Assembly: GCF_964340395.1 (NCBI RefSeq)
Contig: NC_135557.1
Location: 24,231,375-24,295,374 of the forward strand
DNA from: Glandiceps talaboti
Taxonomy: Eukaryota > Hemichordata > Enteropneusta > Spengelidae
Direction: 5' to 3'
DNA: 64,000 nt
The notes under the pieces are model-generated. The model was not told where the DNA came from. It was given only the letters and a program-made list of their open reading frames with translations, and made no database searches. The position numbers and the translations under genes are program-made. Within the stretch, counting starts at the first letter, position 1. The number at the start of each line of letters is the position of its first letter. Below, one piece after another: positions 19,110 through 32,300 of this stretch.

Positions 19110-20003
19110 TCCGATTGTATTAAGCCTCATTGCCGATGACACCACCATTGGGGGTCTTATCACAACCGTGATGAATCATCGTATAGAAACGATACATATT
19201 TAGATGGTGCTCCTAAAACAATCTGGAGCTAAAGGTCAAGAAAACAAAGGAAGTAATAATATTGTGGATTTTCGTAAAAGCACACCAGAAATTACTTCAC
19301 TAGTCATAAATGATTCCGAAGTAGAGGTTGTGCAATGTTTCAAATTTCTCGGTGTCCATCTTTCTGCCAATTTGAAATGGGAGACTAATGTTGATTTTAT
19401 CGTTAAGAAAGCACAGCAACAATTATTCTTTCTGAGACGATTGAGGAGCTTTCGTGAAAGTCAGAAATTGTTGGTTAAATTTTATCGGGCAGTGATTGAG
19501 AGTGTCTTGACTTTCTCACTCATTGTCTAGTATGGTAATGCCACAATGGATTACAGGAAGCGACTCAATCAGGTCGTCAACACTGCCAGTAAAATCATTG
19601 GATGCAATCTCCCATCGCTTGACGATCTCTACAGGGCTCGAGTGTTGAAAAAATCTATGTCTATCGTCCGTGATGAGCACCACCCTGCACACAATTTGTT
19701 TCAATTGATGCGTTCTGGTGAACGGTATCGTTCAATCTAGTCTGGTTCCAATCGATCTTTAAACAGTTTTTATCCTACAACTGTTAGAACCTTGAACGAA
19801 TCTAACCTAAGTATCTCAAGAATGCATTGATTTCGCCTTTCTTAACTTTTTACCCATGTAAATGTATTGTATGTTCGTTGTCGTTTGTTTTTGATTTTGT
19901 TTATACTGCGTGCTTAAAGCTTGTCTGTATCTCGCAAAACCAAGACGTATTTCATTGTATGTGCAGTAGCGTATATATGATAAATAAACATTATTCTTAT
20001 TAT
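19110..20003 (+). pseudogene. Decayed LINE (non-LTR) reverse transcriptase fragment
   Basis: The translation shows an ADD box (IADDTTIGG), then after a frameshift NLELKVKKTKE, then VDFRKSTPEI, FKFLGVHLSANLKW, the segment VDFIVKKAQQQLFFLRRLRS and, after a TAG where the family has TGG, YGNATM and NTASKIIGCNLPSLDDLY. This is the C-terminal half of the reverse transcriptase plus the following domain of a CR1/L2-like element. The 3' end is an ATTATTCTTATTATT tail. At least one frameshift and two stops show it is dead. Confidence 0.85.
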
Positions 20004-20115
20004 TCTCACACGTGAAAAAAATATATAATAAAATAAAGTAAAAAATCTACCTACCCCACCTATTTTAAAATTGAGCGTAATCGGAACCACACGATTCTTT
20101 TTACGCCTAAGCATA
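20004..20115. mobile_element. AT-rich MITE family, truncated copy C
   Basis: It carries only the right third of the family (CTCACACGTGAAAAAAATAT to GAACCACACGATTCTTTTTACGCCT). It abuts the LINE tail exactly, suggesting that LINE insertion or a later deletion removed the rest. Confidence 0.7.
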
Positions 20116-20345
20116 TATATTCATTTTTAGAATGTTTTTCCACTTGTCTATTCACCTCAATTATTATCTTTGCCACACAAACCATCATTTGGCCATTGTC
20201 ATGGGTGTGGTATGGTAAGAAGGCATGTGCATAGATGTGTTCATTTTTTAATGTTTATCCACTTGCCTATGCATCACTGTTATCTTAGTTATATACATAA
20301 ACATTTGGCCGTTGCCATGGGTGTGGTCTTGTTTCAAGTCATATT
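20115..20345. repeat. Two-copy tandem duplication, about 115 bp
   Basis: Each copy has TGTTCATTTTT..AATGTTT.TCCACTTG.CTAT and CATTTGGCC(A/G)TTG.CATGGG. Confidence 0.7.
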
Positions 20346-20732
20346 TGCATACATTTTTATTGATTGTGGATTACTATAATCCGATCACTGACATATGTAC
20401 ATAATATATATGCATATATTAGTTTAAATACAATTCATTATCGTAATGGTAAGATAATTTAGCTACATCTATCATTATATCTATGATAGCTTAGCTCTTA
20501 GATCAGAAACACACAATAGATTTGATAGCCCCAGATTTAAACTGAATGCCTCCCATAAGGGCAAAACCTTAAATTTTCTTCCTATACACATTGTTGGAAT
20601 GCTGACCTATTGCATTGCGGGAAATGGCAGAAATACATTATTCAATGAATGGTTAAACATTGATTCTATCTCCTAAAATAACATATTACCACATGTTATA
20701 TGTGTTGCTGGTAGGACGTCTATTTTAAACAA

Positions 20733-20927
20733 ACACACACGCACATACACACATGCACACACATACACACACACACACGTGCACATTGTGTACCAGGACT
20801 TCAGTACGACAGAATTCAAATCACAAACACCACACACACACACAACACCCACAAACACCACACACACACACACACGTGCACATTGTGTACAAGGACTTCA
20901 GTACGATAGAATTCAAATCACAAACAC

Positions 20928-20958
<31 letters not shown>
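20733..20958. repeat. CA microsatellite with a 69-to-80-bp tandem unit
   Basis: Three copies of a unit with ACGTGCACA.TGTGTACCAGGA and CTTCAGTACGA.AGAATTCAA are separated by CA runs of different length. Confidence 0.9.
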
Positions 20959-22014
20959 ACACTGTGTACCAGGACTTCAGTACGACAGAATTCAATTCAC
21001 AATCATTTGTACTAAACCAAACAAAATAGATTGGAATGTTTTATTGATAACAAAGTGTGAGAGAACAGCAGCGACATTTACTGAAAAGTAATTTAACTAA
21101 TTTAGTCACATGACCTGATGTGATCAAACTTCATTTATTTCAAATGAGAATTAATAATTATTCCAAAGATTACTGAACAATTTAATTTTTTTAGAGAAGT
21201 GATAACATTATCACATTAATCACGTGATATACAAAAAAGTGATTCTAGATGTGATCAAGTTGCTACAGGCACGAAAAAAAATCATTTGAAACTTAAAATT
21301 GTGATTTAAAACTATTAAAAATGCATGTAATGAATTCATAATTTTGGACCATGTCCATATTCAAAAACCTTTTTTTTAATAGAAAAACTGAATCAGAAAA
21401 ACTCCTCAATTTTATTTGCGTAATAACCATTAATTTTTAAACAACTTCAAATATTATACTTATATACCCTAACCACCCCCATAATTTCAAAAATCAAGAA
21501 GTCTAAGCTGATTAGGACAATGTTAGAATATACTATTATTTAGGTGAAGAAGGGGGAGGGAGGTGTGTGATTTGAGTATCTTCACAAATCTTAAACTAAA
21601 TTCAAAACATTATACATATATATGTATGTTTAGACTTGTCTTTCTCTAGCAAGTCTGATTCATCTCAGAAATAACAAGTCACCATTGAAGATATATTCCC
21701 CCCCCCCCCTCTCACCACCAAATTCACTCTATTTCAAGTGGTGTAACTGATGTGGACAGGATCTCATACAAACTCGAAATCGCATTTACTGTCAAAATTA
21801 AACATGATTAAAAATTCGAATTTCTTATCCTAACCCAAGAATTCCAGATAATAAATTAACAACTCGTGTACTCTAAGTTTAGTGTACTAACTAACTACCC
21901 CAAGTAATGTGCAGTGTCAAGACATTATCTACCTCTTTTATACAACATATTGCTATTATTACAAAAGGCAGTACATATGCCACAGATATCCGTAGTATCA
22001 TGATTTGTAAGTTC

Positions 22015-22645
22015 TATAAACTTCAAATAAAGTTGACAATTAACTTCTAGAACTTTGACGACTCAACGACTTGGACCATAGTAAAGTATTTGATTCAAAG
22101 TTCTATAAACTTCAAATAAAGTTGACAATTAACTTCTAGAACTTTGACGACTCAACGACTTGGACCATAGTAAAGTATTTGATTCAAAGTTCTATAAACT
22201 TCAAATAAAGTTGACAATTAACTTCTAGAACTGTGAAGGCTCAACAACTTGGACCATAGTAAAGTATTTGATTCAAAGTTCTATAAACTTCAAATAAAGA
22301 TGACAATTAACTTCTAGAACTTTGAAGGCTCAATGACTTGGACGATATTAAAGTATTTGATTCAAAGTTCTAAAAACTTCAAATAAAGTTGACAATTAAC
22401 TTCTCGAACTTTGAAGGCTCAACGACTTGTACCACAGTAAAGTATTTGATTCAAAGTTCTATAAACTTCAAATAAAGTTGACAATTAACTTCTAGAACTT
22501 TGAAGACTAAATGACTTGGATCATAGTAAATTATTTGATTCAAAGTTCTATAAACTTCAAATAACGTTGACAATTAACTTCTAGAACTTTGAAGGCTCAA
22601 CAACTTGGACCATAGTAAAGTATTTGATTCAAAGTTCTATAAACT
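22015..22645. repeat. 89-bp minisatellite, seven copies
   Basis: Each unit contains GATTCAAAGTTCTATAAACT, AATAAAGTTGACAATTAACT and ACTTGGACCATAGTAAAGTA. Copies differ by a few substitutions. It is 0.7 kb downstream of the beta-galactosidase stop codon. Confidence 0.95.
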
Positions 22646-23209
22646 TTGGAGATATTCAGTGTAAATTTGTATGATCAGTACCTCCAAAATTTTCTCATAA
22701 CGTCAACATTGACATCGCATCTAAATTTCTCGTAAAATCTCTAGCAGTTAATAGACATGATTGAATATGTTTCAGTGTTTATAACAACATAAGTACAGTA
22801 TATTACAATTTAAAACAAAACTAATCAAAATGAAACCATGGCGCTTTCAAGGGCAAGACCGAGTTTGTCCTAACTGCTTTAGTTTATGTCTAGTAGATCA
22901 CAAAAAGTCACTTCACCATTTCGACATCAACATGGCATCTCTAAAAATTCACTAGAACTAAAATGAAAATAAAAAAGCACTGGTTTATATACTGTTTGTA
23001 TACCAAGAATTCCCTACCTTCTATACATATTCATTATCATTTTACTTCTCTCTCTTATTTTTAGAGAAGTTGTGCAATGCTAAGGTGGTAAAAGTTACTT
23101 TTTGTAACTTATTGTACATCGTTTAAAGCAGCTAGGACAATATAGGCCTCGCCTTTGTTCCCTTTCAGCTGGTTGTCATGGTTACAGTGTTATGGAAAAT
23201 ATGCAAATC

Positions 23210-23215
23210 TTTATT
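23210..23215 (-). promoter_or_regulatory. Candidate poly(A) signal of GLB1L2
   Basis: AATAAA on the minus strand, about 140 nt downstream of the stop codon at 23356-23358. Confidence 0.35.
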
Positions 23216-23355
23216 ACAAATTAGTAACCTCCATAATTACATGTCTAAATCAAAGATATCGGTGACCGACTCTTGCTAATTAGCTTATCAACAGCTATTT
23301 AGCATATTAACAGATAATTTGAATATTATTTGCAATTTTTACATCTGTCTTATTC

Positions 23356-26300
23356 TTAATCCTCATCTTCATCATTTTTGACATGTACAGGTGTCCCTAG
23401 GTCATGTTTATCTGTCAATGTGACAGATGTTGACCCCTTATGTTGCTCAAAAACTATGATCTGAAAGATACAATAGTTATGCAAGAAGTTAGTTGTTGGA
23501 TAAACTGCCATACAATGCATAGTACCTTACATTATAGGGTCATATTAACTTACATTACTGATAATTTCTAGACATTAATGGAAGTTAAAAGATAATAAGA
23601 GATTTTACATCTCATTGCAGATCTTGTGAGATATGCAAATTTGCCTAGCAACAACGGTTGTCAAACATGTGATCATGGTCAAGCTTTCGCCATGGCCATG
23701 TGCGATGATGTAGAGAACAATAGTGGTTGCTATGGATGCCATGGCTCACATGGGATCTCGTAAGATCTGCTACGAAGCAATAAACCTTTAGTTAAAATGT
23801 TCAGGTTTACAGTATACAGTACAAACAATGTACACATAATACATACCTCAACTGGTGAGTTTTTAAATAATGGTCCAGGTGCATAATAAGTTTTTTGTGG
23901 CCCAATATCCCAGTATCTTCCCAAGTTAAAATTATTAATAAATAAAGCACCTTTGGTCCAGCCCTGTAAAAGAAAGCAGAACAATACTTAGAGTTATCTA
24001 GTAAGATAGATAACATTAACATAGTATATACCCTTGTAAAGTGTTGGTCCTATGTACCTGAGCTGGTGGTGAATATATACCCTTGTAAAGTGTTGGTCCT
24101 ATGTACCTGAGCTGGAGGTGAATATATACCCTTGTAAAGTGTTGGTCCTATGTACCTGAGCTGGTGGCGAGTATATGCCCTTGTAAAGTGTTGGTCTTAC
24201 TTACCTAAGCTGGTGGTGAATATATACCCTTGTAAAGTGTAGGGCCTACGTACCTGCATATCAATAAAAGCATCTTGTGGGGCTGGTGGTGAGTATATAC
24301 CCTTGTAAAGTGTTGGTCTTACTTACCTGCATATCAATAAAAGCATCTTGTGGAGCTGGTGGTGAGTATGTACCCTTGTAAAGTGCTGGTCCTGCATATT
24401 TCTCTATATTGGATATACTATGCCACTTTAATGAGGCTCTTACTCTGTAAAAGACATCACCAGACAAATCATTAACATACACTAAAATTAGAATTCAAAG
24501 TCATTTATACATATTGTTACATTGGACACACAGACAATAGAACAGCGCCCTCACAGTCGATTGTGTAAAGAACAATTTATAGTACCATACCATACCATGT
24601 GTACAGCTATACAAAGATATTTACCAATATGTGATTCAATACTCTTTGTGGTGTATGATATTACAATTTCAACGGTTTAAAATGGTCATATGGATGAGCA
24701 TTGGGTATTTATTTTTGACTTTCAAATTATTAAACAATTTTATCATGGTTTCCGACTTGCAAAATCAAACAACCTATGCTAAATCCTTGTATGTAACTCA
24801 ATAAATTTCAAAAGATTAATAAACATGTGAAAACTTGTTATTGTACGTACAATAACAAACTTTTTATACATTGTTTTTTAGCTTTTTGCTATGTATTGAG
24901 TTACAAACTCAGACTTGGTATATGTTGTTTCATATTGATTTCCCAAGTAGAAAACCATGATAGAATTGTTTTATAAATTAAAAATCCAAAATAAATACCC
25001 AATCCTTATCCATATGGCCACTTTAAAAAAAAAATAAGTTCCAGTTGCTGCTAGTGCAGCTTTGACACTACTTAGAGGTCAATAATGTAGCCTTCATATA
25101 ATTTCAACTGATAATTTGCCATAAAGGCAGACTTGAATTTATATAATAATAAGGTTTTATTGCTTTACTAGGCCACCGACCCATATGCAAAAGGAGTACA
25201 TAACATGAAACAAAAACAACATGCACTTATTGCACAGGTACAGTATTTATAAATGAAGTTCTCAATTTCATTGCTTGGAAAACAAATTTACACAAATTAA
25301 TCAGTAAGTCATCATCAGATGTACACATTAATCTTTTGAATTTGTTGAAGTTTGGTTCTAAGTATACAGAAGGTGGTAAATACTCAGCTCTCAACAAATT
25401 GTAAGTACAGCAAATCAAAAAGAAATGGTATTCATCTTCTATGTCGCTAGATTTACATATTTTACATACTCTGAGCTGCGACACAATGCCTTGGTAACGT
25501 CCCTCTTCGATCGATTTATATAGTTCAATTTATATAATTCCAACTGATACTTACTTTACCATGAAGTCTGACTTGAATTCCAAAGGATAAATCTGCCATG
25601 TCTTGATTTTCACACCGTCAACTTGAACCTGTCCATAAATACCTAAAATAAAAGAATATTTTTATAAGAAAATTAACAATCTACCAAATCTGTAGTTATT
25701 GTGAAAACGGCACAAGCCGAGTCGAGTTTCTTACTCAAGTTAAATTTTTTACATAAAATATTGACAAAGTATTCTAGTATAATAACAATGTTGATGTATG
25801 TGTCTATGACATTATGCTGGGTGTAAATTACCTTGGCTTTTACGGTTAATTATCAAAATCAAGTAATTTCTTGCCATTGTCTTGTAGCATAATTAGAACA
25901 GTTTGCTAGTTTTACTAAGGCATCCCATGTCACTCATGATAAAGTGTACATTGGTGAAACAGAAGTTTTGGCCAAAGAATGATGAAAGAAGTTTTGGCAC
26001 AAGAATGAAAGAAAATACAAAGGATGTGGACAAAATCAGCGACTGAAATTTCACCAGATTTACACAAAAATGTGCATCCCCATCGTTGCAAACCAAGGCC
26101 TCGTTTAAGGCCCTGTCCAAAATGTGCTGTCAACTCTGCTGTTAACAAGCCATGGTAGCATTCATATACAATCTAATGTCGTGGAAGAAATAACAACTCT
26201 GATTTGCGAGAATGGTGCATCCATAGTGTTCAACAAATCTGCTGTCATGGACCATATGGCACAAAACAATTACATCATCGATTGGAAGTCTGCTAATATC

Positions 26301-29300
26301 ATCGCCAGAGAACAGGACAGGTTATCCAGGCAAATTAGAAAATCTCTCCACATCAGAAGACAAGGGGGCAACACCATGAACAGGGATGAGGGGGTATACA
26401 AATTGCATCATCTTTATTAGTACAGTTGACTGCATAGTAGGGGTTCCCCACATAGTACGGGTTTCCCTGCATACATAGGGGTTTCCCTGCATAGTAGAGG
26501 TTTCCCTGCATACATGTACTAGGGGTTTCCCTGCATAGTAGAGGTTTCCCTGCATACATGTACTAGGGGTTTCCCTGCATAGTAGAGGTTTCCCTGCATA
26601 CATGTACTAGGGGTTTCCCTGCATACATGTACTAGGGGTTTCCCTGCATAGTAGAGGTTACCCTGCATACATGTACTAGGGGTTTCCCTGCATACATGTA
26701 CTAGGGGTTTCCCTGCATACATGTACTAGGGGTTTCCTTGCATAGTAGAGGTTTCCCTGCATACATGTACTAGGGGTTTCCCTGCATACATGTACTAGGG
26801 GTTTCCCTGCATAGTAGAGGTTCCCTGCATACATGTACTAGGGGTTTCCTTGCATAGTAGAGGTTTCCCTGCATACATGTACTAGGGGTTTCCCTGCATA
26901 GTAGAGGTTTCCCTGCATACATGTACTAGGGGTTTCCCTGCATACATGTACTAAGGGTTTGCCTGCATACATGTACTAGGGGTTTGCCTGCATACATGTA
27001 CTAGGGGTTTGCCTGCATACATGTACTAGGGGTTTCCCTGCATAGTAGAGGTTTCCCTGCATACATGTACTAGGGGTTTCCCTGCATACATGTACTAGGG
27101 GTTTCCCTGCATAGTAGAGGTTTCCCTGCATACATGTACTAGGGGTTTCCCTGCATACATGTACTAGGGGTTTCCCTGCATAGTAGAGGTTTCCCTGCAT
27201 ACATGTACTAGGGGTTTCCCTGCATAGTAGAGGATTCCCTGCATACATGTACTAGGGGTTTTCCTGCATAGTAGAGGTTTCCCTGCATACATGTACTAGG
27301 GGTTTCCCTGCATACATGTACTAGGGGTTTCCCTGCATACATGTACTAGGGGTTTCCCTGCATAGTAGAGGTTTCCCTGCATACATGTACTAGGGGTTTC
27401 CCTGCATAGTAGAGGTTTCCCTGCATACATGTACTAGGGGTTTCCCTGCATACATGTACTAGGGGTTTCCCTGCATAGTAGAGGTTTCAATGCATACATG
27501 TACTAGGGGTTTCCCTGCATAGTAGAGGTTTCCCTGCATACATGTACTAGGGGTTTCCCTGCATAGTAGAGGTTTCCCTGCATACATGTACTAGGGGTTT
27601 CCCTGCATAGTAGAGGATTCCCTGCATACATGTACTAGGGGTTTTCCTGCATAGTAGGGGTTTCCTCCACACATTTTATGTACACAATAATCACATCATT
27701 AAATTGATTATAGCTTATGTCTTAAAACATGGTTTAAGTTATTATAATTATTTCTTTGTATACAAGATAATTTTAGCCTAACTGGCCAAACTTCCAATTA
27801 TTCACAAGTAAAAATATACACCAAAAAGCTAGGACATAATGCAACACACAAAAACAAAAACAAAATATACCACAAAATCGTGAAAGTGAACAATTACATA
27901 AAAATATATATACAATCATAATAGTAAGACTTTACATCTTATAGAAGTACATTGTTACATTTCTACACTTTAGTATGCATGTACTGCACATTGCTACATT
28001 TCTACAATTTAGTATGCATGCGCTGTACATACCCTTTCTTTCTGTAGCCATTTCAATGCCATAGTTCACTCTCCCTTGGTTTTCTACCACAATATCTAAA
28101 ATATTTCCACTGCCCTGAAAGAGGAGAGGAGTAAATAAAGGTAATGAGAAATATATGTCATCAAAAATATCCCACACTTTTTAAATGCAAACATTGAATA
28201 AAGTCAACCAATCATTTTGTAATACATCTCATCTATGGGTTAATTTGTCATTCATCAGTACATTGTCATGTGTTAATTTGTCAGTCATGATACATAGTCA
28301 TATGGTATTTAAATGCTGTTCCAAGCAAAGTGACATATCCAGTCAACAGTTTTTGAACTGTTGAGTCCAACCCCTGCAATGATGAGAGTATCCATGGCAA
28401 CCCTTGTAATGATGAGAGTATCCATGGCAACCCCTGTAATGATGAGAGAGATGACAACTTACTGGTTTTAAATTTGTAAGTTGTAATGAACCATAGAGGA
28501 ATGAAGTGACTACACCAATCTCTACTCCATTAATAAATACTTGTCCTCTGTCCTTCACAGGTCTTGTAAAGCTGAGTTGTTGTGCTTTGCCATCAATGAC
28601 GGTACGGTAGACTACAAAACCGTAACCCTGTCCTCCCATATTGTTGATTGGTATCATTTCCATTGGCATCACATTATCAGAACTGATGGCCTGCAAACAT
28701 TGCAAGATTTCAAAATAATTTATATGTTCCATGTAATCATTATGTTTTGTATATCTGTCACGTGTAATTGATAATATGCACTTGTTTCTATATCACATGT
28801 AATGGTTTATATATCACATGCAATGATTGACATATCACATGCAATGGTTGACATATCACATGCACTTGTTTCTATATCACATGAAATGGTTTATATATCA
28901 CATGTAATAGTTTACATATCACATGAAATGGTTTACATATCACATGTAATGGTTGGCATATCACATGTAATGGTTGACATATCACATGTAATGGTTGACA
29001 TATCACATGTAATGGTTGACATATCACATGTAATGGTTGACATATCACATGTAATCATTGACATATCATATGTAATGGTTGACATATCACATGTAATGGT
29101 TTATATATCACATGTAATGGTTGACATATCACATGCAATTCTTCACATATCACATGTATACATGGTGGGTTAATACCAAGACAAGTTGTCCACCTATATG
29201 TAAATCAGGTGGGTTGGATCTAATCCAATCAAGGGTTCTAACACAGATGAGTTCAGTTCTACTTACATCCACCAATTCCATAGCATCTGTCAAAGGCATA

Positions 29301-32300
29301 AAATGAGTCATTTGAACTTTGACCTTGCCACTGATCTTCCCAATTATCTTTGGTGGACTTGGTAATACATTCGGTACTGGAAAAAATTAACATTTCCTGA
29401 TCATTAGTCAACTTTCATTTTAATGATTTTTTTGTTATCAATTTTAAAATTTGATCTTAGTGTCTGTGGACAGTTATAACATTGTTAAAACTTACCCATT
29501 CCTGGTTGTGCATGCTTCTGAAGTATTTCTTTGATTTTGAAATATTTCTCTGTCAAGTCACCAGCTTCTGACAGTGGTGCATCATAATCTGTAAAACACA
29601 AACACTTGTTAATTGACACATTTAGTCTTCCATATTATAACAATCACTGTATTATTATTTCAGAGTTATTAGTCATGACTATGATACTTGATTCTGCTTA
29701 TATCAAAATCTATATCCATGTCATGCAAGATTGAACCCAGGTCAATTTATATTTCTTTTTTGGGTGCAAAAATTTATAAATAGTCACTACATTCTAAGTA
29801 TAGGAAATGACAATTTACATTGTACACTGATAGCCTCATCTACATGGATAGTGAAATATTCAAATATGCATGGTGGCCATCTTGAAAATCATGGCCATTT
29901 TTAATTTATGCAAATTTGATTGAGATGATTCTTGACTTACCTAGTAATATCTGGTTGGTATTTACCATCACAATTTATAAAACTTACCATAACTAGTAAT
30001 ATCTGGTTGGTATTTACCATCATAATTTATAAAACCTACCATAACTAGCAATATCTGGTTGGTATTTACCATCATAATCTATAAAACTTACCATAACTAG
30101 TAATATCTGGTTGGTATTTACCATCATAATTTATAAAACTTACCATAACTAGTAATATCTGGTTGGTATTTGCCATCATAATCTATATTGGCACCATTCA
30201 TAAAACCAAAGTTAGTGCCACCATGGAACATGTAGAAGTTTACAGAGGCACCCATGCTTAAGATCCTTATCAAAACCTTCTCCATTTCTGGAAGAAATAA
30301 CAGTGAATGTCGAGTCAGCATTGCAGATGTTACCATGGTAATATAGGTTCTTATGAGCTGTCTGTGTGGTATATGTGAAACTTTGCAAAAGGTTCATTGT
30401 GATTGGTTAGTAAACAATACAGAGAGTGATATGTTACATGTAAATGATTATTATAATAAAGTACAGTTGTATATGTTATCCAATCAGTGGCAACCTTGTG
30501 ATGGCCTTCATTGGGGCATGGGGAGGGTGGTAGTTAGCTATGTAAAGGGACAACACATTGTAGTTGTATATCCAATCAGTGGCAACCTTGTGATGGCCTT
30601 CATTGGGGCATGGGGAGGGTGGTAGTTAGCTATGTAAAGAGACAACACATTGTAGTTGTATATCCAATCAGTGGCAACCTTGTGATGGCCTTCATTGGGG
30701 CATGGGGAGGGTGGTAGTTAGCTATGTAAAGAGACAACACATTGTAGTTGTATATCCAATCAGTGGCAACCTTGTGATGGCCTTCATTGGGGCATGGGGA
30801 GGGTGGTAGTTAGCTATGTAAAGGGACAACATATTGTAGTTGTATATCCAATCAGTGGCAACCTTGTGATGGCCTTTATTGGGGCATGGGGAGGATGGTA
30901 GTTAGCTATGTAAAGAGACAACACATTGTAGTTGTATATCCAATCAGTGGCAACCTTGTGATGGCCTTCATTGGGGCATGGGGAGGGTGGTAGTTAGCTA
31001 TGTAAAGAGACAACACATTGTAGTTGTATATCCAATCAGTGGCAACCTTGTGATGGCCTTCATTGGGGCATGGGGAGGGTGGTAGTTAGCTATGTAAAGG
31101 GACAACACATTGCAGTTGTGTATGTAAATTTAACTAACCCTCTACATCCAGAACATGATGATCTTCTCCCCAATGGTCAAACCATCCAGACCAGTATTCC
31201 ATCACCATCAATGGTTTGTCTTCACCCTGAAATTAGACCAATTATCATACTGTACTTTATTTACACAACTTACAAACACAACATTAGACCAAATACTAAA
31301 TGAATAGTAACATCGAAATACAGAAAGTTATCAACAAAATTGACAGAGCACTTCATCAGTTCGTGACATTACACTACTGAAAACTTTAACGAACACTTTA
31401 AACAAAATTTCCAGAACATTTCCTCGAAAATCCTGTGAAATGTGACGTTCAAACACTACTGTCGTACATTTTGATAAAAACATTTGCCTAAGAATGGCGC
31501 CCTCTAGTGGCCAACCTATACAACCTTTTATTTTTCAGATGATCTGAACTTGAAATAAAATTCTGGGGTCATATTTAGGTAGAGTAAACATGAGTACTGG
31601 TACTACCATGGAAACCAAGCTATCACCAAATTAAGATGGACACAAACTAAAACTATTGTTGTTACAAGTATGGTAAATCACACAGCAATGATTGTAGTGC
31701 CTTGGTTATGTGGATACAATTACCCCTGTAATCAAGATAGCGTAAACATTGAATGAGGTTGAATATGCAGCCACTTATGAAAAACTGCTGTCAGAAATGC
31801 AACCCTAGTCTGTATTCAGACACAGATTATAGTTTGTCGTATTCCTAACAAACCTTCTGAAATATCTTTTATTTAAATACTAATTGTGTGCAAATACATA
31901 ACCTATAACATACTCTAATAGTCAGCATGTACACTGCACATACAGAATGCGTGTTACTCACTGAGGATTCAAACACATAAAATATAATCCTATGAGTGTA
32001 ATTAACTTGAAGTCCATTTCCAGCTTATATCAACATGTTGCAATTATAATATTAATTTGTATTAGCTAACTGACAGTAGACTTGCTATCGTCCTATCAAT
32101 AGTAGGTTTGCCCAGAAGGGTAGATTTGATGAGACCTGGGGGAATTAGGAAGACAAAGTAATCCAAGATCCCGTACATACACCTACCTGAATAGACTGCA
32201 ATGTTTCAAAGTGTTTTTCTGGTTTCACTTGGAAGTTAGCTGTCATGAAAACTGTAAAACATAGAAGATAAAGATTTAGTTTAATAATACACTCACAACA

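Larger units (their letters stand above)
18519..23355. other. Intergenic region between NXPE and the beta-galactosidase gene
   Basis: No host gene is seen. It holds a MITE copy, a decayed LINE, a truncated MITE and four tandem-repeat blocks, listed separately. 21000-22010 and 22650-23350 are AT-rich with nothing recognisable except a candidate poly(A) signal. Confidence 0.55.

Noticed and set aside
26322-27248. Several frames with [11 protein letters not shown]-type repeats, and a superficial CRISPR-like look of alternating units
   Set aside because: Minisatellite units with no unique spacers, in a eukaryotic intron next to a retroelement fragment. Not genes and not a CRISPR array.
28802-29173. 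123-codon frame of HVMVDIS repeats
   Set aside because: 21-bp minisatellite in a GLB1L2 intron; repeat-derived frame.
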